Positions 1-5,107 of a DNA stretch of 5,107 bases are shown here, piece by piece. A program made the translations under genes and the position numbers. A model generated the notes under the pieces. The model did no database searches, had not been told where the DNA came from, and worked only from the letters and a program-made list of their open reading frames with translations. The stretch spans positions 1 through 5,107 of the forward strand of contig JAJFLL010000140.1 in assembly GCA_021772695.1 (NCBI GenBank), read 5' to 3'. How positions within the stretch are numbered: the first letter of the stretch is position 1; each line of letters begins with the position of its first letter. Source of the stretch: Deltaproteobacteria bacterium. Lineage in GTDB: Bacteria; UBA10199; DSSB01.

Positions 1-2237
1 CCTAATATGGCATTGAAGGTATTGCCCAAGAGATTGCTTTGCCAATCGAGCAGTTCCAGTCCAGCTGCCAAGGGGTTTCGATTGCTGTTGATGTAGGCGG
101 GCTTGCCCAAGGGGCCATCGCCCAGCAATTTAAAGAGGGGCTTGCCTTCCAGCCGACGGATATTGAGCCTTCGGGTATCGCGAATGCCGTCCCCGTCGCT
201 GTCGATGGCTTTATGATCTAAGGGAAAATCGATTCCGATATTGATCTCTAAACTCTTGATGGCAAAGGTGATGGGTAAAAATCCCAGATCCATCCCGTTA
301 AAGGTGTTGCCGGTGGGCTCTACCGGTTTCATGTCGGCCTCGCCGTGCATGCCGTTTAAGATCACACCCAATTCGAGTCGGCCGTTCGACATGGCCAAAT
401 GGGTCAATTCAATGATGGGGCCATTGCCGTCGAGCGGTCCCACCGAAAACGTCTCTGGTAAAAATTCTATGGTGGTATCGCCATTGCTTTGCACCGGCTT
501 GCCTGTATTGGGGTCGATGTACTCGTCACAGACATAGCCGGGTTTCTTTGCCGTACTTTTAAAGATGCCCAGCAAGAGATCTCCCGTCTCGGGACGGTCC
601 ACAAACTTTTGGATCATGTCGCGAATGTCGCCTTCTACCAAGGAGCGGTCCAAATCGAGGTGAATGCCCCGCTTGGTGAATAGATCCCGCGTGGGAAAAT
701 CACCGGTATCTGCGGGGATAGTACCGTCTTGCACCAAGATGGCGGGATTCCCATAGACGAAGGAACCGGCCTGAGAATAGGTGGGCTGCGAACATTTATC
801 TTGGGTAATATTGATCTGGTAAAGATTCACGCCAAAATCGGGCGACACCATGGCCGTGTAAACCCCGTCGGTGGAATTATAGGTCAAGTCACTTCCGGAA
901 AGCTCGGTGCCATTGATCATGACACAGGCATTGGGCGCCGGACTTCCGGTCACACATTCCACGGGATCACCGCCGATACCGCCCCCGGCTTCAATATTAT
1001 CGGGAATGACCGTATAGCAAAAACTCAATGGCACCTGCTGTCCCTGGGCCGTTTGGGCCACCACGGGATTGTTAATATCGGGAGAAATAATCTTGATGAC
1101 CGGGCGACCGAAATAGTTGGTCACCGAAAAGGTGATGGTAAAAGGTTCGGGGGCTTCCTCACCCAATTGGGCCTCTAATTGGGGATTAGAAGCGCGCATC
1201 CGCACCATATTGATGCCGTTTTGCAATAAGACCGTACCCGTATAGACGATATCTTCGCCTTCGGTTTCGGCCTGCTTCGGTGAAACATGCCCGACGGCAT
1301 CGAATCCTTTGAGCCTACCCTCGGCATCGTAATTTTCATAACGCACTTGTAGGCCGGGACTAAAGGAGCCATCTAATTTTACTTTAAGTTGCAGGCCTTC
1401 GCTCGAAATGGTGTCGCCATCACTGACGGGACTCCCCACTACACCTTGGGTTACCGGCTTGGCTTCCACAAATTGGATCTCGGCGTCACCGGTGCGGTAC
1501 ACCACAACCATCTTGGAAAAAAGCTCATTGGCCTCACCGTCGTTGATGTTGCGATAGGCCGAAACCACAATGGTAAACTTACCAAAACCACCCAAGGCCA
1601 CCGCCGATTGAAAACGTCCCACATCGGGATTCTCAGTGGCTTCCACGTCAGCGGGCATCACCAAAATCTCACTGGCCGCCCCGCCCGTATCGTTGTTGAA
1701 CACACTGATAACTGCCACAGGATCATTGGAACCAAAAACGGCCAGGTTATTCAAATCAAGTCGCGCGATCACATCCACACCGGGGTGAATGGTATAAATG
1801 GCATCAAAACCTTCGGGAGCCCGAGGGGCATCTAAGCACAAAAAGGCTGAGGTGGGATCACAGTTAGTATCTTCAGTGGTGGGCAGGGCCCCACCCATCA
1901 AGGTAAAGAAGACCGGTTCGCCGGCCCCGTCCCTATTGGGAAGGCTATCGACGTTTTTGACGATGGCCTCTTTGAGTTGGGGGCTGAACTTCTCGATCTG
2001 TTTTTTCTTTTCGAAAAAATTTTCGGTGAATTCCTTTTGAAAGGAGTCGGCGGCTTCCGTGCCGGGAGGGGGTAGGTTGGTGTGGATGTCGGGCTGAATA
2101 TCTTGGGGGATGCTTTGGCTTGGTTGGGCAACGGTCTCAACGGTGGGGCTTGGCTCTTGACCGGCACCGCAACCGGATAAACCCGCTACCAGGGAAGAAA
2201 TCAAAATTAAGCCCAACCAATTTTTCTTTAACTGCAT
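1..2237 (-). CDS. Large multi-domain envelope lipoprotein, C-terminus missing (runs off left edge)
   Basis: This reading frame is open from its ATG at 2237 to the left edge, giving 745 visible residues and no stop. An in-frame TGA three codons upstream makes this ATG the first possible start; an AGGGAG ribosome site lies about 11 bases before it. The N-terminus is a lipoprotein signal: Lys4-Lys5, a hydrophobic core at residues 7-20, and lipobox LSGC with Cys23 as the lipidated residue. A Pro/Gln-rich tether (about 26-65) follows, then a charged helical segment (about 70-95). Beta-rich stretches resembling Ig-like modules occupy about 130-230, 235-370 and 372-495. The region after 518 is mixed and contains a calcium-type motif DSDGDGIRD (679-687). 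Besides Cys23 there are cysteines at 126, 134, 407, 428, 438, 482 and 570, consistent with extracytoplasmic disulfides. The protein is probably anchored in the outer membrane facing periplasm or surface. I do not recognise a named family. The lipoprotein call is firm; the Ig-like folds are inferred from sequence pattern. Confidence 0.88.
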   Translation of the reverse strand, partial: MQLKKNWLGLILISSLVAGLSGCGAGQEPSPTVETVAQPSQSIPQDIQPDIHTNLPPPGTEAADSFQKEFTENFFEKKKQIEKFSPQLKEAIVKNVDSLPNRDGAGEPVFFTLMGGALPTTEDTNCDPTSAFLCLDAPRAPEGFDAIYTIHPGVDVIARLDLNNLAVFGSNDPVAVISVFNNDTGGAASEILVMPADVEATENPDVGRFQSAVALGGFGKFTIVVSAYRNINDGEANELFSKMVVVYRTGDAEIQFVEAKPVTQGVVGSPVSDGDTISSEGLQLKVKLDGSFSPGLQVRYENYDAEGRLKGFDAVGHVSPKQAETEGEDIVYTGTVLLQNGINMVRMRASNPQLEAQLGEEAPEPFTITFSVTNYFGRPVIKIISPDINNPVVAQTAQGQQVPLSFCYTVIPDNIEAGGGIGGDPVECVTGSPAPNACVMINGTELSGSDLTYNSTDGVYTAMVSPDFGVNLYQINITQDKCSQPTYSQAGSFVYGNPAILVQDGTIPADTGDFPTRDLFTKRGIHLDLDRSLVEGDIRDMIQKFVDRPETGDLLLGIFKSTAKKPGYVCDEYIDPNTGKPVQSNGDTTIEFLPETFSVGPLDGNGPIIELTHLAMSNGRLELGVILNGMHGEADMKPVEPTGNTFNGMDLGFLPITFAIKSLEINIGIDFPLDHKAIDSDGDGIRDTRRLNIRRLEGKPLFKLLGDGPLGKPAYINSNRNPLAAGLELLDWQSNLLGNTFNAIL
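177..203 (-). other. Calcium-binding DxDxDGxxD motif in the lipoprotein (residues 679-687)
   Basis: Residues 679-687 read DSDGDGIRD, with Asp at 679, 681, 683 and 687 and Gly at 684. This matches the calcium-coordinating loop of thrombospondin type 3 and EF-hand-like repeats that are common in secreted bacterial proteins. Only one copy is visible, so it is more likely a structural calcium site within a domain than part of a repeat array. Further copies could lie beyond the left edge. Confidence 0.6.
2169..2237 (-). other. Lipoprotein signal peptide with lipobox (residues 1-23)
   Basis: The first 23 codons encode a type II signal peptide: positive charges at residues 4-5, a hydrophobic stretch rich in Leu, Ile and Val, then L-S-G-C. 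By the known rule for signal peptidase II, cleavage would fall before Cys23, which becomes lipidated. The next residues are Gly-Ala-Gly, with no Asp at +2, so the Lol avoidance signal known from enterobacteria is absent. Outer-membrane delivery is therefore the default expectation, although sorting rules differ between lineages. Confidence 0.9.
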
Positions 2238-2251
2238 GTGTTTTCAAAGCT

Positions 2252-2321
2252 CCCTAAAAACCCTGGCGAGCCCCCAATACCCCTAAAAAGTTTCTCGGTT
2301 GCTACCTGGCGAAGTTGCTAC
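2252..2321 (-). repeat. Cluster of duplicated 8-9-base elements in the lipoprotein leader
   Basis: Three short words each occur twice within 70 bases, given here in plus-strand form. CCCTAAAAA is at 2252-2260 and 2281-2289, CCTGGCGA at 2262-2269 and 2305-2312, and GTTGCTAC at 2298-2305 and 2314-2321. In mRNA orientation the order TCGCCAGG then TTTTTAGGG appears twice, and the second TTTTTAGGG overlaps the ribosome site. The offsets differ (43, 29 and 16 bases), so this is not one clean tandem duplication. Confidence 0.55.
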
Positions 2322-2345
2322 GGCAATTTCTGGAAATCTGTAAGG

Positions 2346-2374
2346 AAAATCGCTCCTTATACGCTATGCGTCAA
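2346..2374 (-). promoter_or_regulatory. Weak sigma-70-like promoter candidate for the lipoprotein gene
   Basis: On the minus strand, TTGACG (plus positions 2369-2374; 5 of 6 to TTGACA) is followed after 17 bases by GATTTT (2346-2351), which matches TATAAT at only three positions. A better -10 word, TATAAG, lies at 2356-2361 but has no -35 at the right spacing. If used, the promoter would give an untranslated leader of about 100 bases. The evidence is weak. Confidence 0.22.
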
Positions 2375-2410
2375 AGGGAGTGCTTCAATTTCAGGAGCAA
2401 AAGCAGGGCC

Positions 2411-4414
2411 TTAGAAGCGCCCCTGGACGGAGAGGCCGCCACCATTGGGGCCCACTTGCAGATTGATGGTCGGAGCCGTGGCTGTATCGGCACCTTTGAC
2501 CGGTTTTCCGCCACTCGGCTTGTCGTCCTTGCCAATGGCATCGACGGCCAAATTGATGAGACCGCTGGCCCCATGGCTTAACAAAGCGGCACCGAAAGAG
2601 GAAATCATGTACTGCCTTTCCACCTGAGCGATGTCTTCCGGTCCCGCATCGAAGGTGTCTTCGCTGAAATATTGGCCCTTGGTATTGGCGGTGGTGCCAA
2701 AGCCACAGCGGAATAAGGCCGTACCATCAGGGGCACAGTCGGCACCGCTGATGGGCGCTGAGAAGAAAAATAAGGGAATGCCCGCCAAGAAAGTGGCGCC
2801 ATGGGCGAGGCCGTAGTGTAGCTTATTTTCTTTATAGCGACGGCCAAAGGCCCCGGAAACTTCCAGGCCGGAAAGACCCAACTCAAAGAGATTCATGTAT
2901 AGATTCATTTTGCCGGCGCGACCTTCGAAATCATTAACGGAGCCTGGGTTGGCAGCAAATTCTTCTACGGTTTGTCCCTCAGGAGGATCGTCTTCGGCCT
3001 TGGCGGCCAAAACAATATCGGTGATCAAATTGACACCATCGAGACCGATCATCACGCCTCGTTCGGTCCAATCGCCTCGACGCCATACTTCGGCACGATC
3101 TACCGCGTTGCCGGCCATGGCAGCTCCGTCGAGAAAACTAAAGAGGCTCAATCCAGTGCCCAAGAGGTCATATTGGTCCCGACTTTGCGCACCCAAGGTC
3201 TCAAAAGTCCCCAAAAAGACTCGATTATTGGCGAAGGGCGGAATGCCCCGACGACGGTTCCGATTGATCTGAGAACCCACAAAGACCCCACCAATTTTGG
3301 GCCAGGCCTCACCGGGACGGAAGGCCCCCTCGGTGTTTTCGATGGGATCTTTTTGCGGCGCCCCATTAGGGTAATAGCGCAGGGAAAGTCCTAAGAGATT
3401 AAATTTATTGCGCGCAAACAACTCACCGGCCGTAGAAAAATCAGTGGCTTCTCCCTCAGGCAAGAGCTGCGAATTATTCCCCAATACAAAAAAGGTTTCC
3501 TGGTAATTGAAAAGGGTATTCACTCCCAATTGCAAGTTACCGGCCACGGGCCAGGCCCAATCGTTTTGCTTAAATAGATGTAATCGCACCACGGGACCCG
3601 GCGCATCGATGCCCGACTCTTCTCCCGCATGGGAGGCGATACCCGTGGCTTCAATACCCAATCCGGCGGCCTCAAAGTCTTTTCCATAGGGGTTGACCAC
3701 ACCGAAGTCGGCGCCCACTTTATAGCCTCGACCGGTTTCACCGATCTCGGTGCCGGGAATGGCACGAGACTGAAACATGCCACCGTAAGGTCGGGCCATG
3801 AGTTTCAAGGGCCCTCCCGAAAAGGTAAACGGCACCTTGAAGGTAAAGTCAGCCTTCTCGTTAAAGACACTGTCAAGATTGATCTGGAATACCTTCTTTA
3901 AAATAATATCATTGAGGAAGGTGTCGTTATGAAATTCGAGACCCACGCTGAAGTGTTTATCGCCGGAGCTTTCTTCTTCTACTTCGTCTTTTTTCTCTTC
4001 GGGCTTGGGCGCTGCTTCGGGCTCGGCCTTTTTCTCCACCTTTTCGGCAGGCAATAAGGGCGTCGCCTTACCCGCTCGATCGGCATTCTCTACGGCGCTG
4101 AATTTGCGTAATTGCCCATGAAATTGGTTGACCACCGCTTGGGAAAAAGCGGGATCCTTGGTGTATTCTTCGCTGTTGACCCAGGCATCTAGTTTCTTTT
4201 TAAATTTTTCATCGGTGATTTCCCCTGCCATGAATTTTTGCAGGCCGTCGAGGGCCAATACCAGGTTGACGTTTTGACTGCGAAAGGCCGCATCTTGCCA
4301 CCGAGGATCGTTGATCAATTGCTCATTGCTGAGTAGTTGCTCGCGTTCGGTTTGCGGATTGGGGGGAGTTGCGGGGGCGGCTGCTGGATTGGGCCGTACA
4401 CTGGACGCGGACAT
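2411..4414 (-). CDS. 667-residue protein of unknown family: helical N-terminus, charged linker, beta-rich C-terminus
   Basis: This frame is complete, from ATG at 4414 to TAA at 2411-2413. An in-frame TAA seven codons upstream rules out a longer form, and GGAGG sits four bases before the ATG. No signal peptide is visible: the protein starts with a Ser/Ala/Pro-rich segment (1-20). Residues 22-108 look helical. Residues 124-150 are a Lys/Glu/Pro linker. From 154 onward the sequence alternates polar and hydrophobic residues (for example 154-162, 187-199, 229-241, 291-301, 338-348), as in beta-barrels, and it ends in Phe667. Four short motifs, [LAS][DH]G[AV], occur at 428, 458, 537 and 613, each heading a small-residue or hydrophobic stretch. 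The only cysteines are 560 and 570, possibly paired. I recognise no family. An outer-membrane or envelope structural role is one reading, but the lack of a signal peptide argues for caution. It lies 173 bases upstream of the lipoprotein gene in the same direction and may share a transcript with it. Confidence 0.85.
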   Translation of the reverse strand: MSASSVRPNPAAAPATPPNPQTEREQLLSNEQLINDPRWQDAAFRSQNVNLVLALDGLQKFMAGEITDEKFKKKLDAWVNSEEYTKDPAFSQAVVNQFHGQLRKFSAVENADRAGKATPLLPAEKVEKKAEPEAAPKPEEKKDEVEEESSGDKHFSVGLEFHNDTFLNDIILKKVFQINLDSVFNEKADFTFKVPFTFSGGPLKLMARPYGGMFQSRAIPGTEIGETGRGYKVGADFGVVNPYGKDFEAAGLGIEATGIASHAGEESGIDAPGPVVRLHLFKQNDWAWPVAGNLQLGVNTLFNYQETFFVLGNNSQLLPEGEATDFSTAGELFARNKFNLLGLSLRYYPNGAPQKDPIENTEGAFRPGEAWPKIGGVFVGSQINRNRRRGIPPFANNRVFLGTFETLGAQSRDQYDLLGTGLSLFSFLDGAAMAGNAVDRAEVWRRGDWTERGVMIGLDGVNLITDIVLAAKAEDDPPEGQTVEEFAANPGSVNDFEGRAGKMNLYMNLFELGLSGLEVSGAFGRRYKENKLHYGLAHGATFLAGIPLFFFSAPISGADCAPDGTALFRCGFGTTANTKGQYFSEDTFDAGPEDIAQVERQYMISSFGAALLSHGASGLINLAVDAIGKDDKPSGGKPVKGADTATAPTINLQVGPNGGGLSVQGRF

Positions 4415-4416
4415 GA

Positions 4417-4423
4417 GACCTCC
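4417..4423 (-). promoter_or_regulatory. Shine-Dalgarno of the 667-residue protein, inside a hairpin arm
   Basis: In mRNA orientation GGAGGTC (plus positions 4417-4423) lies just before the ATG at 4414; GGAGG ends four bases from the start. It supports this start codon. The same seven bases are exactly complementary to an upstream segment, so the site can be hidden in a hairpin. Confidence 0.8.
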
Positions 4424-4452
4424 AAAATTGGTTTATGAACCCAAAGGAGGTC
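4417..4452 (-). promoter_or_regulatory. Inverted repeat that can sequester the Shine-Dalgarno
   Basis: GACCTCC and GGAGGTC form a perfect 7-bp inverted repeat (arms 4417-4423 and 4446-4452) around 22 bases. Inside the loop, TTGG-G-TT and AA-A-CCAA can form a second helix with one G-A mismatch, closing on the trinucleotide CAT. In the mRNA the downstream arm is the whole Shine-Dalgarno, while the upstream arm sits in ACCTCCTTT, which copies the anti-Shine-Dalgarno tail of 16S rRNA. The ATG lies just outside the stem. This layout fits translational control by occlusion. A DNA-level operator is the alternative reading. Confidence 0.5.
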
Positions 4453-4581
4453 ACCACATTTCCTCTAACCCTCTGTATTGTGGTGCCCCCACATTAGATT
4501 TCTCGGAACCGCCTGCAAAAAGTTGCTGGGAGCCCTACGCTAAATCCTTGAATTTCGAAGGGAAAAAACACGCGACGCGTC

Positions 4582-4706
4582 AGAATAAATATATTTTCCA
4601 AGCACTTGGAATCGCTGAGAATGCCCCATGTCTTCTCGCCTAGGGACGCCGTCCCGACCGGAATAGAAAGTAGGAAAAAGGAAAGCATCATCACTAGAAT
4701 AAATAT
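4582..4706 (+). repeat. 11-base direct repeat AGAATAAATAT, two copies
   Basis: AGAATAAATAT occurs at 4582-4592 and again at 4696-4706, a start-to-start distance of 114 bases. A shortened relative, AGAATAATA, is at 4732-4740, just before the amidotransferase start. The copies could be promoter cores or regulator half-sites. The sequence is A+T-rich, so chance recurrence is a real alternative. Confidence 0.4.
4596..4611. promoter_or_regulatory. 16-base palindrome, operator-like
   Basis: TTCCAAG and CTTGGAA are perfect 7-base arms around a CA centre. The palindrome lies directly beside an A+T-rich -10-like stretch (4582-4595) in the divergent region. Size and position suit a dimeric regulator binding site. 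No regulator gene is in the window and I cannot name a matching consensus. Confidence 0.4.
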
Positions 4707-4747
4707 TATTTGGTCTTTCTACATCTCTAAGAGAATAATACGAATTC

Positions 4748-5107
4748 ATGTGCCGTTGGCTCGCCTATCTTGGATCCCCCATCTATATAGAAAACCTCCT
4801 GTTTCTTCCGGAGCATTCCCTCGTGGAACAAAGTCAACACGCCAAGCAAAGTCTGTATCAAACCAACGGCGATGGCTTTGGCCTCGGGTGGTACACCGAA
4901 CGTCCCCTTCCCGGCCTCTATCACGAAGTGCTTCCCGCCTGGAACGACGATAACTTGAAAAGCCTAGCCAGACATATTCGCTCAGGACTTTTTCTGGCCC
5001 ATGTCAGGGCCACCACGGGAACGGCGGTCCAACGGAGCAATTGCCACCCCTTTTCTTACGGTCCCTGGGTGTTTCAACACATCGGAGAGAGTGGGGGTTT
5101 ATATCAA
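4748..5107 (+). CDS. Class II glutamine amidotransferase (YafJ/EgtC-like), N-terminal 120 residues, cut by right edge
   Basis: The frame starts at ATG 4748 and stays open to the last base; 120 codons are visible, about half the usual 250-290-residue family length. The start is fixed by MCRWLAYLG: in this Ntn-hydrolase family the Met is removed and Cys2 becomes the nucleophile that releases ammonia from, or hydrolyses, a gamma-glutamyl amide. Other family marks are NGDGFGLGWY (40-49), AHVRATTG (84-91, with Arg87 expected to bind the glutamine carboxylate) and NCHPF (98-102). Where the family has HNG, this protein reads H111-I112-G113, so the oxyanion-hole Asn is replaced; Ser115 also replaces a usual hydrophobic residue. 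The ribosome site is weak (AAGAGA, 13 bases upstream). The substrate cannot be told: EgtC acts in ergothioneine synthesis, while many YafJ-like members are uncharacterised. It is divergent from the other genes and probably cytosolic. Confidence 0.92.
   Translation, partial: MCRWLAYLGSPIYIENLLFLPEHSLVEQSQHAKQSLYQTNGDGFGLGWYTERPLPGLYHEVLPAWNDDNLKSLARHIRSGLFLAHVRATTGTAVQRSNCHPFSYGPWVFQHIGESGGLYQ

Larger units (their letters stand above)
2238..2410. other. Intergenic leader between the two minus-strand genes
   Basis: This 173-base stretch has no supported gene. Read on the minus strand, it holds a weak promoter candidate, a short 6-bp inverted repeat (arms 2341-2346 and 2354-2359, 7-base loop) and several duplicated 8-9-base elements just before the lipoprotein start. 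No hairpin followed by a T-run is seen after the stop codon at 2411, so read-through from the upstream gene is possible. Confidence 0.6.
4415..4747. other. Divergent intergenic region between the 667-residue gene and the amidotransferase gene
   Basis: These 333 bases must contain both divergent promoters. Besides the hairpin at 4417-4452 they hold a 16-base palindrome (4596-4611), an 8-base palindrome GACGCGTC (4574-4581) and a dyad GGGACGCCGTCCC (4643-4655) without a T-run. An 11-base direct repeat, AGAATAAATAT, lies at 4582-4592 and 4696-4706, with a related AGAATAATA at 4732-4740. A+T-rich -10-like words exist on both strands (TATTAT at 4704-4709 plus; TATATT at 4588-4593 minus), but none has a convincing -35. 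I see no tRNA and no supported small gene. Confidence 0.6.

Noticed and set aside
729..1835. Long open plus-strand frames opposite the lipoprotein gene (729-1178, 1389-1835)
   Set aside because: They are antiparallel to a longer continuous minus-strand frame with a clear lipobox and sensible protein composition. Their translations are His/Gly-rich, without domains or ribosome sites.
2341..2359. TAAGGA/TCCTTA inverted repeat as a terminator of the 667-residue gene
   Set aside because: The six-base stem is A+T-rich, with no T-run after it in the minus direction. It is too weak to call.
2895..3394. Plus-strand frames opposite the 667-residue gene
   Set aside because: They overlap a complete minus-strand gene with a good Shine-Dalgarno. 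Their translations look like random antisense products.
4443..4451. Strong Shine-Dalgarno-like AAAGGAGGT on the plus strand
   Set aside because: No ATG, GTG or TTG follows at a usable distance with a real frame. It is better explained as the complement of the anti-Shine-Dalgarno arm in the minus-strand leader.
4574..4581. GACGCGTC palindrome
   Set aside because: An 8-base palindrome is expected by chance at this scale. It contains the restriction word ACGCGT and has no supporting context.
4643..4655. GGGACGCCGTCCC dyad as a terminator
   Set aside because: The stem is short and no T-run follows on either strand. It also lies between divergent genes, where no terminator is needed.
4311..4749. 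Possible small genes in the divergent spacer (4311-4643 plus; 4494-4694 and 4540-4749 minus)
   Set aside because: The plus frame begins inside the 667-residue gene on the opposite strand. The minus frames have no convincing ribosome site and no recognisable composition, and one covers the amidotransferase start. Conservation would be needed to revive any of them.

Overview
The window comes from a bacterial chromosome with roughly balanced base composition. It holds three protein-coding regions. A Sec/lipobox lipoprotein points to a Gram-negative-type envelope, and the next gene encodes a beta-rich protein ending in Phe, as outer-membrane proteins often do. The overall style (multi-domain secreted lipoprotein, DxDxDG calcium motif, YafJ/EgtC-type amidotransferase) would fit a deltaproteobacterium-like or Bdellovibrionota-like lineage. 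That placement is inference; no rRNA or marker gene is present to settle it.

Layout. Positions 1-2237 (minus) carry the N-terminal 745 codons of a large lipoprotein whose C-terminus lies beyond the left edge. Positions 2238-2410 are a 173-base leader/intergenic stretch with duplicated short elements and a weak promoter candidate. Positions 2411-4414 (minus) are a complete 667-residue protein of no family I recognise: a helical N-terminal part, a charged Lys/Glu/Pro linker and a beta-rich C-terminal part, with no signal peptide. Positions 4415-4747 are a divergent intergenic region holding a hairpin that can sequester the Shine-Dalgarno of the minus-strand gene, a 16-base palindrome and A+T-rich repeats. 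Positions 4748-5107 (plus) are the first 120 codons of a class II glutamine amidotransferase, cut by the right edge.

How the genes relate. The two minus-strand genes lie in the same direction and may be co-transcribed. One makes a lipid-anchored, cysteine-containing extracytoplasmic protein and the other a beta-rich protein, so a shared envelope role is plausible but unproven. The amidotransferase is divergent and looks metabolically unrelated. The points most worth checking are the Shine-Dalgarno-occluding hairpin, the unusual architecture of the 667-residue protein, and the replacement of the expected oxyanion-hole Asn by Ile in the amidotransferase.
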